From the NCBI GenBank assembly GCA_047608075.1, contig JBLKRX010000024.1, forward strand, positions 1-64,000: DNA of 64,000 nucleotides, given 5' to 3'. The notes below the pieces were generated by a model. That model was not told the DNA's origin and ran no database searches. It was given only the letters and a program-made list of their open reading frames with translations. This DNA comes from Ferdinandcohnia humi_A. GTDB taxonomy: Bacteria; Bacillota; Bacilli; Bacillales; Bacillaceae_L. Made by a program: the position numbers and the translations under genes. This document shows positions 15,909-23,678 of the stretch, one piece after another (position 1 is the stretch's first letter; the number at the start of each line of letters is the position of its first letter).

Positions 15909-16922
15909 ATGATTACATATCCGACCTTATCAAGTGGCGCAACTATTGGAATTACAGCACCTTCTTCGGGGGTTAGACCAAATCTACATGAGCTATTAAG
16001 ACAAGCATGCGAAAAAATGGAGCAAAAAGGATATCACATTGTATGTGGTGAGACTGTCTGGACACAACATAAAGCAAAATCTTCACCCGCCAAAAAACGA
16101 GCAGAAGAATTTAATGGGATGATGAGTAATGACCAAATAGATATTATTATACCTCCATGGGGTGGGGAGTTATTAATTGAAATATTAGAGTACCTTGATA
16201 TAGAGAACTTTAAAACGAAGTGGGTACTTGGCTATTCAGATGTCAGTCTTTTGTTATTAGCTATTACCTTAAAGACAGGTATGGCAACTGCTCATGGTAC
16301 GAATATCATTGATTTAAGAGGCGAGTATTCGGATGCTACCACTGCAATGTGGGAAACAGTACTTTCCACAAACAGAGGGGGCACAGTGCTCCAACATTCA
16401 TCTGAGAAATATCAGCAAAAGTGGCGTCACGACGAGCCGTCTCCATGTGTGTATCATTTAACAGAAGAAACATACTGGAAGACCATTTCGGGTAAAAAAG
16501 AAACTGTTGAGGGTCGTTTATTAGGTGGATGTATTGATGTTATTCGTCATTTAATAGGAACACCTTTTGGAGATGTACAAAGCTTCCGTGAGACATACAT
16601 TAAAGATGAACCGGTATTATGGTACTTAGAAAACTGCGAACTAAATACAGCAGATGTAAGAAGGTCTCTTGTACACATGAAACTGGCTGGTTGGTTTGAA
16701 AATTGTTCAGGCATACTGTTTGGTCGTAGCAGTGCAGGTTTCCCAGTAGAAGACTATACAATTGAGGATGTGTATGTTGAACTTGCTGAAGAACTTGAAG
16801 TACCGATAATCTATGACATTGATTGTGGTCATCGTCCACCTCAACTTACGTTTATCAATGGAGCGTATGCAAAAGTGACTACTGAAGGTGGAAAAGGAGA
16901 GGTATTACAGATTTTTAAATAA
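15909..16922 (+). CDS. S66 peptidase, MccF/LD-carboxypeptidase family
   Basis: 337 residues. The catalytic serine lies in LGYSDVS (about 113-119), the glutamate in VLWYLENCE (about 236-244) and the histidine in DIDCGHRPPQ (about 304-313), the S66 Ser-Glu-His set. The early APSSG motif is also typical. Family members either trim muropeptides (LD-carboxypeptidase) or hydrolyse microcin-C-like peptidyl-nucleotides (MccF self-immunity). The region WYLENCELN and the long central insert resemble MccF-like proteins more than LdcA, but this is weak. Cytosolic, no signal peptide. SD AAGGAGG before ATG; monocistronic. Confidence 0.85.
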   Translation: MITYPTLSSGATIGITAPSSGVRPNLHELLRQACEKMEQKGYHIVCGETVWTQHKAKSSPAKKRAEEFNGMMSNDQIDIIIPPWGGELLIEILEYLDIENFKTKWVLGYSDVSLLLLAITLKTGMATAHGTNIIDLRGEYSDATTAMWETVLSTNRGGTVLQHSSEKYQQKWRHDEPSPCVYHLTEETYWKTISGKKETVEGRLLGGCIDVIRHLIGTPFGDVQSFRETYIKDEPVLWYLENCELNTADVRRSLVHMKLAGWFENCSGILFGRSSAGFPVEDYTIEDVYVELAEELEVPIIYDIDCGHRPPQLTFINGAYAKVTTEGGKGEVLQIFK

Positions 16923-16971
16923 AGAGATGTAGTTATCAACTAAATAGTAAGGTTTTTGTTGGAATATAAAA

Positions 16972-17100
16972 TTATTCAGTCAAGAGCCGTAAGAAACTAC
17001 CTTACCTTGTCATAATCCAAGGTTTATTCAGGCATGGGCAATAAGTAACCATTTTATCTTGTCATAATACAAGGCTTATTCAGACAATTACAAGAAACCG
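16972..17100 (+). repeat. Second 52-bp periodic repeat
   Basis: TTATTCAG recurs at 16972, 17024 and 17076, exactly 52 bp apart. Within the units CTTGTCATAAT recurs at 17006 and 17058, as part of small hairpins ACCTTG/CAAGGT and CTTGT/ACAAG. Spacing equals that of the left-edge array and TTCAGG is shared, but overall similarity is modest. Confidence 0.75.
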
Positions 17101-17338
17101 ACTCATCCAATTTCGAATAAGGTTAAACCATAGAATTAGCAACTTAATTAGCAGGATGATAAGAAATATTGTCACCCTGCTAATTGGTATGCGCTAGAAC
17201 TACTTAGTTTTCAACCTTACCACTTATGGTGAATATCTACACTAGATCAGAATACACAAAGGTATCAAAGAACCTGTGAACAAAATAGCTTTTAAGTTAC
17301 TTCGGGACTAAAAACTCGGCAAAGTAGAAACTAATAAG

Positions 17339-17361
17339 TCCTTGAGAGTTTCTCTCAAGGA
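17339..17361 (-). terminator. Hairpin downstream of PlsY-like gene
   Basis: TCCTTGAGAG ttt CTCTCAAGGA is a perfect 10-bp stem about 56 bp past the minus-strand gene; the T-run is poor, so termination is uncertain. Confidence 0.45.
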
Positions 17362-17417
17362 TTAAATCTAGTAATCCATTTTTTATTGGTTTATATCTTT
17401 TTTATATTGTACAAGCA

Positions 17418-18041
17418 TTACCTATTAAACTTAAGCATACTTGAGATTCTTGTTTCTGTTTTTGACTGAATGCGCTTCCAGTTTTCTTGGTGTTCATAAA
17501 TACTTAAAAGAGTTAATCCCAATGTGATGAGAGTTGCATATAAAGGGTATCCAAATATATAGGTGAGAATCATCCATGAAACATACATTGCTACCACACC
17601 AATCACTAGATAATCGCTTATAAGTGTAAGAATTATCAACAGAATGAGTCCGATTAAGCCTATCTTCCAGTCAATTGCAAAGGCAGCGCCGATCATAGAA
17701 GCAGTTCCTTTTCCACCATTAAATTTCATTGTAATCGGGTAATTATGGCCAATGATCACAAAAGCACCTGTTAGAAAAACAAAAAGATAAAACATCGTAT
17801 CATCTAATGTATAACCTTCTAATAGCTTTAACATGATCAAAACAGGAAGTACACCTTTACCGATATCTATTAAAGCAACAATAATGCCGTATTTCCAACC
17901 CAACACAATTGTTGTATTTGATGCTCCGGCATTTTTTACACCACTTTCTTTAATGTTAACCCGTTTTAGTTTTCCAATAATGCTTGAGCCATGGATACAC
18001 CCAAATATATACCCCATTAGAATGCTAACTAAAAATAACAT
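17418..18041 (-). CDS. Glycerol-3-phosphate acyltransferase (PlsY) family paralogue
   Basis: 207-residue integral membrane protein with about five helices. The PlsY signatures are present in diverged form: SGVKNAGASNTTIVLG for GSGNxGATN (about 33-48), the DIGKG of motif 2 (about 59-63), and GHNYPITMKFNGGKGTA (about 98-114) for motif 3. PlsY transfers acyl groups from acyl-phosphate to glycerol-3-phosphate to make lysophosphatidate. The changes in motif 1 suggest a secondary paralogue rather than the housekeeping enzyme. SD AAGGAGG before ATG. It stands alone. Confidence 0.8.
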   Translation of the reverse strand: MLFLVSILMGYIFGCIHGSSIIGKLKRVNIKESGVKNAGASNTTIVLGWKYGIIVALIDIGKGVLPVLIMLKLLEGYTLDDTMFYLFVFLTGAFVIIGHNYPITMKFNGGKGTASMIGAAFAIDWKIGLIGLILLIILTLISDYLVIGVVAMYVSWMILTYIFGYPLYATLITLGLTLLSIYEHQENWKRIQSKTETRISSMLKFNR

Positions 18042-18164
18042 AGTACCTCCTTAATCTTTTGTAAACTTAATTATACTAGAGGAAAAGTGGAAATGGCTCT
18101 ATTTTTTTACATTATCTTTCATTTCTTCCAAATTAAATGAGAGGATTAGAGAATGTAGTGTGAC

Positions 18165-18722
18165 TCACAAAATATAAGGTTTTACAATTTCATATATATG
18201 CATCCCGTTATGGTCTTTAAGATCGCCTTTATAGCCAGAAAGGACATGCGAGAAGCGCATACCCAATCCTTTAATGATATGAAGAGAAGGAGCATTTTCA
18301 GGGTGGACAAGTCCTACAACTTTCGGCAAACCAATCGTATTAAATCCGTAGGACATTACTGCGTGGGCAGCTTCTTTTGCGTAGCCTTTTCCTTGGTGTT
18401 TTTGCATGAGGCTGTAGTAAAGCTCTACCTCCTCTTGATTTACATCATTTGGCCCCAATCCAGCAATACCAATAAATTCCCCTGTCTCCTTAAGAAAGAC
18501 TGATAAATTAAATTTATAAATTTTTTTAGGGGTATTTTTTTCGTTACAATTTATTGACCACTGGACTAGATTCTGAATCTCCTCAATAGTGGTCGGAGGC
18601 ACTTCTGGCATATATGTAAAATGCCCTGGTTCGAGTGTCATTTGATATAGAGGTTCTGCATCTTCCTCATGAAATGGACGAATGACTAAACGTTCAGTCT
18701 CAATTTTTGCATGTAAGAACAT
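18165..18722 (-). CDS. GNAT N-acetyltransferase, RimJ-like
   Basis: 185 residues of the Acetyltransf_3 type. The opening IETERLVIRPFHEEDAEPLY is the usual start of the family. The acetyl-CoA loop is HQGKGYAKEAAHAVMSYGF (about 124-142), followed by VVGLVHPENAPSLHIIKGLGM. Members acetylate ribosomal proteins, amines or antibiotics; the substrate here cannot be told. SD AAAGGTTGGGAAG precedes ATG. The gene stands alone between two intergenic regions. Confidence 0.85.
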   Translation of the reverse strand: MFLHAKIETERLVIRPFHEEDAEPLYQMTLEPGHFTYMPEVPPTTIEEIQNLVQWSINCNEKNTPKKIYKFNLSVFLKETGEFIGIAGLGPNDVNQEEVELYYSLMQKHQGKGYAKEAAHAVMSYGFNTIGLPKVVGLVHPENAPSLHIIKGLGMRFSHVLSGYKGDLKDHNGMHIYEIVKPYIL

Positions 18723-19191
18723 TAACTTCCCAACCTTTTGTTAAATATAGTGTATGTAGTATAATTTTACCAGATGATCGACTCCTAGATTAGTAGTTTT
18801 TACGTTTAAATGGCTCTTTTAAATGAAGTGGTGAAAAATAGTGAATACATCTTAGTATCTGTAGGTAAAACTGGTTTTTATACGGGTTTGAGAGGTTTTG
18901 AGTCCATTTTTGAAAAATAGTGAAGGGATTACTGAGCAGTTTCCCTACTATTTAGGTGGTCTTGAACCGAATTAGGCCGATTTTTAAATAATTAAGCGGA
19001 TTTGGGCATTAATTAAGCCGATTTTCAAATAATTAAGCGGGTTTGAAAGATAATTAAGCCACCTTTTCAAATAATTAAGCCAATCGCCTATAAAATCTAT
19101 TCCCAACCAAAACTATGAGTCTATGAGTAGTAGTATAAGTCACGGATATACCACATAGAATTAATTAACACAATTTATATAGGTTGGGAGG
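18723..19191. other. 469-bp intergenic region rich in short repeats
   Basis: TGAAAAATAGTGAA occurs at 18832 and 18911. The second is part of an imperfect hairpin, AATAGTgaAGGGA to CCCTacTATT (18916-18953). A phased 20-21-bp tandem repeat follows at 18970-19090. No gene is supported. Confidence 0.6.
18970..19090 (+). repeat. 20.5-bp phased tandem repeat AATTAAGCCGATTT
   Basis: Units begin AATTAAGC at 18990, 19011, 19031, 19052 and 19073 (AATTAGGC at 18970). Two variants alternate, giving a 41-bp dimer: AATTAAGCCGATTTTCAAAT and AATTAAGCGG-TTTG. It lies 100-220 bp upstream of the two-component operon. Confidence 0.9.
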
Positions 19192-19197
19192 ATGCCT

Positions 19198-21261
19198 ATG
19201 AGCACCAGCCGAGAAACAAATCAATTGTCTCTACCACATGGGAATAGAGCCACTCTCTGGAGTTTTAGAGTAGTTTGGCTTGTTATGGCGATTTTTACAA
19301 TTTATTTATTACTATTGGATCTTCCAGTCCGATTGGAAGCATACCAAACGGTGTGTAAGTCTATTGAAAATGGTTGTTTGGAAACGAACCAATTGAACGA
19401 GAAGGAAGTTAACGAGTTAGTGCAAATGGGACTATCTCTCAAGGCTTATACTGGCTTTAAACTTTTTTTAGATAGTATTGTTGCATTTGTATTTTTTAGT
19501 GTATCGGCTCTACTTCTTTTTCGTAAGGAACGGTTACTCTTTAATTTGTATGTTTCGCTGGTATTCCTGTCTTTAGGTGCTGGGATCTCACATTACTTTC
19601 CAGAAAATTTCCCGGAATGGAATGTTGTCTACCACATTATAAGTGCCTTTGGAGGGTCCTATTTAGTTTTATTCTTAGTCCTTCCAGACGGTAGATTTGT
19701 TCCAAGATGGACAATAGGAGCAGCAATCTTTTGGGCCATAGTCGGGATAGGTTCTATTTATTTTTCAGGTAGTTTTTTGGATGTAGAGACATGGCCAATC
19801 TGGTTGGGAATTGTTAGTTGGGTGGGGCTTCATCTTGTTCTAGTGCTATCTCAGCTATACAGGTATGTGAAAAAATCCAATCAAATTCAGAAGCAGCAAA
19901 TGAAATGGGTACTTTATAGTATTGCCATGTATTTTATTGCTCTGTTGTGTTTGAATTTTATCGGTCAACTTGGGGTGACGTTAAAAATAGTGACCGAACT
20001 CTTTTATGTGGCAAGTTTTATCCTCATACCGATTGCTATTGCGTTTGCTGTTTTTAGGTATAAATTATGGGAAATTAACGTTGTTATACATCGGACAGTC
20101 CTTTATGGATCACTAAGCGTTTTTGTTGTTCTCTTTTATGTTGGAGCAGTATGGCTTATTAGTAAGGCTTTACGATCTGAGGATAATTTTCTTGCTTCGA
20201 TAATAACTGCTGGGATAATAGCTGTTGTTTTTCACCCTCTGAAGGAGAGGCTTCAAACGATGGTTAATCGTATGATATATGGAGAGCGAGATAACCCTTA
20301 TTCGATTTTAAATCAACTCAATACTGTGTTAGAAGCCGCTAAAAATACAGAAAATGTTCTACCAAGGGTAGTCAAGACTTTATCTCAGGCTTTAAAAATA
20401 CCCTACGTCGCTATTTTGTTAAGAGAAAGAGAGATTACTCAAGTGATCGCGTCTGTGGGGAATCCTGAAGAAGTCGGAATTGATATTCCACTGTTCCATC
20501 AAGGTCAAGAACTAGGGACACTAAGACTATCCCATCGTTCGTCGACTGAGCCATTTAGTAAAGCTGATAAGATATTGCTCCAGGATCTAGCGAGACAAGT
20601 GGGGATTGTTGCTCATAGTATTCTTCTTCATAAGGATCTGCAATGGTCAAGACAGCAGTTGGTAAATGCACGGGAAGAGGAGAGGCGACGGTTGAGACGA
20701 GATCTACATGATGGGTTGGGTCCTAGTCTAGCAAGCTTGGCTATAAAAATGGATGTTGCCAATAGCATCATGAGTAAGGATCCACACAAATCACAGGAAT
20801 TGCTTCAGGAAATGGACCTGCAAATTAAACAATTGCTTAAGGAAATTCGAAGAATTGTATACTCTTTACGGCCGTCTTCATTAGATGAACTTGGACTGTT
20901 ATCTGCAATCCGGGAAATAACGTCTCAATATAAAACAAGTAAAATTCATTTTTCTGTATCTGGACCAGAAATACTATCAAATCTACCTGCTGCAGTAGAG
21001 GTGGCAGTGTACCGAATTGTACAAGAAGCCGTAACAAATATTATACGCCACTCTGACGCTCAAAACTGTACTATCTCGATATCAATCAATGATAAATTAC
21101 ATTTGGTGGTAACGGACGATGGGAAGGGTCTACCGGAACATCTACAATACGGAATAGGGATAAAATCAATGAAGGAACGAGCAGAGGAGCTAGGAGGAAT
21201 AGTAAAGATCTACTCAGAAGCATCTAAAGGAACGTCCATACAGGCAGAGTTGCCAATCTAG
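19198..21261 (+). CDS. Membrane sensor histidine kinase, NarL/DegS-type (HisKA_3)
   Basis: About 687 residues. An ATG at 19192 touches the SD GGGAGG, while ATG 19198 is ideally spaced, so I use the latter. TM1 is followed by an extracytoplasmic loop of about 45 residues with two cysteines, then about seven more helices, a GAF-like region (about 375-475), and the kinase core. The phosphorylation site is in EEERRRLRRDLHDGLGPSLA (about 499-518), and the ATPase N and G boxes are EAVTNIIRHS and VVTDDGKGLP. It should phosphorylate the response regulator 18 bp downstream. Signal unknown. Confidence 0.92.
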   Translation: MSTSRETNQLSLPHGNRATLWSFRVVWLVMAIFTIYLLLLDLPVRLEAYQTVCKSIENGCLETNQLNEKEVNELVQMGLSLKAYTGFKLFLDSIVAFVFFSVSALLLFRKERLLFNLYVSLVFLSLGAGISHYFPENFPEWNVVYHIISAFGGSYLVLFLVLPDGRFVPRWTIGAAIFWAIVGIGSIYFSGSFLDVETWPIWLGIVSWVGLHLVLVLSQLYRYVKKSNQIQKQQMKWVLYSIAMYFIALLCLNFIGQLGVTLKIVTELFYVASFILIPIAIAFAVFRYKLWEINVVIHRTVLYGSLSVFVVLFYVGAVWLISKALRSEDNFLASIITAGIIAVVFHPLKERLQTMVNRMIYGERDNPYSILNQLNTVLEAAKNTENVLPRVVKTLSQALKIPYVAILLREREITQVIASVGNPEEVGIDIPLFHQGQELGTLRLSHRSSTEPFSKADKILLQDLARQVGIVAHSILLHKDLQWSRQQLVNAREEERRRLRRDLHDGLGPSLASLAIKMDVANSIMSKDPHKSQELLQEMDLQIKQLLKEIRRIVYSLRPSSLDELGLLSAIREITSQYKTSKIHFSVSGPEILSNLPAAVEVAVYRIVQEAVTNIIRHSDAQNCTISISINDKLHLVVTDDGKGLPEHLQYGIGIKSMKERAEELGGIVKIYSEASKGTSIQAELPI

Positions 21262-21279
21262 AAAGAAAGGATATCAGAT

Positions 21280-21927
21280 ATGATAAAGGTTCTTGTAGTA
21301 GATGATCACCCTTTGTTTCGGGAAGGAATTGCCACCCTACTTCAGTCAACTGACATTGCTGAATTGGTGGGGGAAGCCACAAATGGAGAGGAAGCTATTG
21401 AATTAGCTTTAAGAATAAAGCCCGATGTTATTTTAATGGACCTTAATTTACCTATAAAAAACGGGATTGAAGCAACTCGTATTATTACCAAAAATTCACC
21501 TACAATTGGTATTTTAGTATTAACTATGTTTGATGATGACGACTCTGTTTTTTCAGCTTTAAAGGCTGGTGCCAGGGGATATCTCTTAAAAGGTGCTAAC
21601 CGTACTGAAACAATTCGAGCGATTCAGGCAATTGCAAACGGTGAATCCATCTTTAGTCCAGCTATTGCAGGAAATCTGCTGGAATTTTTTAAAGACTTTC
21701 AACCAACCCCACCGCTCATTTTTCCGCAGCTAACCGATAGAGAAAGAGATATATTAGAGAGAATCGTTGCTGGAAAGGAAAATGCGGAAATTGCGAAAAA
21801 CTTAGGAATTACGTTAAAAACTGTACGAAATCATATTTCAAATATTTATAGTAAACTTCAGGTTGCTGACCGTGCAGAGGCAATTGCTCAAGCAAAAAAT
21901 GAAGGAATGGGAAAAAAGAAATTCTGA
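21280..21927 (+). CDS. NarL/LuxR-family response regulator
   Basis: 215 residues. The receiver has VVDDHPLF at the start, the phospho-acceptor in ILMDLNLP (about residue 54) and the conserved LLKGAN lysine region. The C-terminal LuxR-type HTH is LTDRERDILERIVAG to TVRNHISNIYSKL (about 148-195). Cognate partner of the kinase immediately upstream. SD AAAGAAAGGA before ATG. Likely targets include the membrane protein gene that follows at 22043, which has a palindrome just ahead of it. Confidence 0.94.
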   Translation: MIKVLVVDDHPLFREGIATLLQSTDIAELVGEATNGEEAIELALRIKPDVILMDLNLPIKNGIEATRIITKNSPTIGILVLTMFDDDDSVFSALKAGARGYLLKGANRTETIRAIQAIANGESIFSPAIAGNLLEFFKDFQPTPPLIFPQLTDRERDILERIVAGKENAEIAKNLGITLKTVRNHISNIYSKLQVADRAEAIAQAKNEGMGKKKF

Positions 21928-22000
21928 TAATCCCAAAACCTACCCCAAAAAGTTCCTGTCTTGGTCGGGTAAAGACTCCCATGACAGCGGGAAAACTTGA

Positions 22001-22028
22001 ATGATATTTTTAGAATGAAAAATATCAT
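22001..22028. promoter_or_regulatory. Perfect inverted repeat before membrane protein gene
   Basis: ATGATATTTTT agaatg AAAAATATCAT, 11-bp perfect arms, ends two bases before the SD of the downstream gene. It may be a regulator-binding site or an RNA hairpin acting on translation. Confidence 0.5.
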
Positions 22029-22042
22029 GAAAAGGGGTTTGA

Positions 22043-22684
22043 GTGTTCATGCGGCTATCACAAAACTTTTTTAGATTTATGGGTGTATTTTTAATTTTAG
22101 GGTCCTTGTTTGCGGCTATTGGTCATTTGTTAAAGCCAGGAGAGCCAACTACAAAAACAGAAATTGAGCCATTTATTTCACAGGCTTTATTGTCTGATTC
22201 GCTTCTTGTTATTGGAGTTCCGATTGTCATTTTAGGATTGGTGGGAATCTTTATTCGACAAAATGAAGGCTTAAGATGGTGGGGATGGATTGGTTATCCT
22301 TTTATAGGGATAGGTTTACTTTACGCAGATCTTATTCAACCTGTCATACGGTTGGTTGCATACCCGTGGGTTTTGGCAGACGTTAGCACTGAAGAAGAGA
22401 TTTTTCAGGCAATAACTACGATCTATGACCAGGATCCATTTGGTTTCTTTTTCCCAATCATTCTATTAAGTTTAATTGGGCCTGTTTGGTCAGCATTTAG
22501 CTTCTGGAAAGCAAAGGTTTTTCCAACCTGGCTTGCAATTATGTTGTTCTTACTTTTACCTCTGTTCATAATCTCACCGATGTTCGGATTCTACAACTTT
22601 CCAGCCTACCTTTATATAGTGTTTGTCTTGTATGGTATAAAAATGATGGCTAACAGTAAGATTATCGAAAATAGTAGTATGTGA
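22043..22684 (+). CDS. Hypothetical membrane protein downstream of two-component system
   Basis: 213 residues starting at GTG 22043 (or ATG 22049) after AAAAGGGG. About five hydrophobic helices are visible: FFRFMGVFLILGSLFAAIG, LLVIGVPIVILGLVGIFI, WGWIGYPFIGIGLLYADLI, FGFFFPIILLSLIGPVWSAF and TWLAIMLFLLLPLFIISPMF. No family is recognised. Its place 115 bp after the response regulator suggests it belongs to the same regulon, perhaps as an envelope response output. Confidence 0.75.
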   Translation: MFMRLSQNFFRFMGVFLILGSLFAAIGHLLKPGEPTTKTEIEPFISQALLSDSLLVIGVPIVILGLVGIFIRQNEGLRWWGWIGYPFIGIGLLYADLIQPVIRLVAYPWVLADVSTEEEIFQAITTIYDQDPFGFFFPIILLSLIGPVWSAFSFWKAKVFPTWLAIMLFLLLPLFIISPMFGFYNFPAYLYIVFVLYGIKMMANSKIIENSSM

Positions 22685-22705
22685 ACGCGCATAATAAAGC
22701 AAACA

Positions 22706-22738
22706 TGCCTTCCCATTTGCATCTAAATAGGGAAGGCA
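22706..22738. terminator. Terminator between convergent genes
   Basis: TGCCTTCCC pairs with GGGAAGGCA across a 15-base loop, between the plus-strand membrane protein gene and the minus-strand acidic protein gene. Confidence 0.75.
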
Positions 22739-22750
22739 CTTCTCTGCTTA

Positions 22751-23482
22751 TTAATAATAATCTCCTGTTTCCCCCATAGAGTCTAAGTGGCTTGCAATCA
22801 TCGCAATAATGGTACCTGCTTCTTCCTTACTGAAAATGAAATTCGTTTCATCCTTAAGTAATGTGTCGTCTTCGGTCCAAATACGGTTGATTCGTTTCAG
22901 TACCCCATCGCCAGTTTCCTGAATAACCCCAAACTGGTATGTGATTTCTACTTCATTTTCTTCATAATATGCTGTTACTTCAGGAGTTTCCCATTCCACA
23001 TCAATTTCATCATAAATATCTACTTCGCCATTTTCCTCTAGTTCATGTAATTCCTCTTCATCCATATACATGATGTCATCATCATCTTCATCATCCGAGA
23101 CGTAAACAACTTCCGTGTCTTCCTCGTAATCGTCATCATCCATTACATAAGAAACCTCATCCATATCACCATTCATGTAATCATGGAAGCTTTCGTGAAC
23201 GGCATCTACGATATCTTCAATGTCTGGTAGAACTACTTTGCTTAGGTGGCCAAGTTCTGGGTCAACCGTTTCCATGTAAAACTCCTCGTTACTTGGGTCG
23301 AAAAATAACGAGCAAAAATAATCTCTTTCGATTTCGTCGTCAGTTGCCACGAAAAACTCAATACGAGGATGCTTTGCACCCCGTTCAACTGACATTTGGC
23401 CAGCTTGGTCGTATTTTTCGCAAATGGACTCAAGATTGTCCTGCAATTCCCCGATTACTCTGTCAAACCATTCTAAAGACAT
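22751..23482 (-). CDS. Very acidic hypothetical protein
   Basis: 243 residues from ATG 23482, chosen because AAAGGTGGG lies six bases upstream; an upstream in-frame ATG lacks an SD. The N-terminal part (1-105) begins MSLEWFDRVIGELQDNLESI and looks folded. A central stretch (about 108-165) is extremely rich in Asp and Glu, with runs such as DDEDDDDIMYMDEEE. The C-terminal part contains TYQFGVIQETGDGVLKRINR. No signal peptide or membrane helix. I do not recognise the family; the acidic middle could mediate ion or protein binding. Confidence 0.75.
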   Translation of the reverse strand: MSLEWFDRVIGELQDNLESICEKYDQAGQMSVERGAKHPRIEFFVATDDEIERDYFCSLFFDPSNEEFYMETVDPELGHLSKVVLPDIEDIVDAVHESFHDYMNGDMDEVSYVMDDDDYEEDTEVVYVSDDEDDDDIMYMDEEELHELEENGEVDIYDEIDVEWETPEVTAYYEENEVEITYQFGVIQETGDGVLKRINRIWTEDDTLLKDETNFIFSKEEAGTIIAMIASHLDSMGETGDYY

Positions 23483-23678
23483 GAAAATCCCACCTTTCAA
23501 GGTTATCGGTATTATTATTACCTTTTATTTTATAATATCGCTTTCCATATGGTGGTAAGAAAAGGCTAACGATTAAAAGTAGCTTAGGATTGTAAATGTC
23601 CCTGTTATTGAATCTTAACAATGAATTTACATTGTTTTTGTATAATTTTAGTAAATTCGGCATCATGTAGGGGGATAA

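Larger units (their letters stand above)
16923..17417. other. 495-bp intergenic region with repeats and hairpins
   Basis: No gene. It holds a 52-bp periodic repeat (16972-17083), an inverted repeat AATTAGCAGG/CCTGCTAATT (17146-17185) and a hairpin at 17339-17361, each listed or noted separately. Confidence 0.6.
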
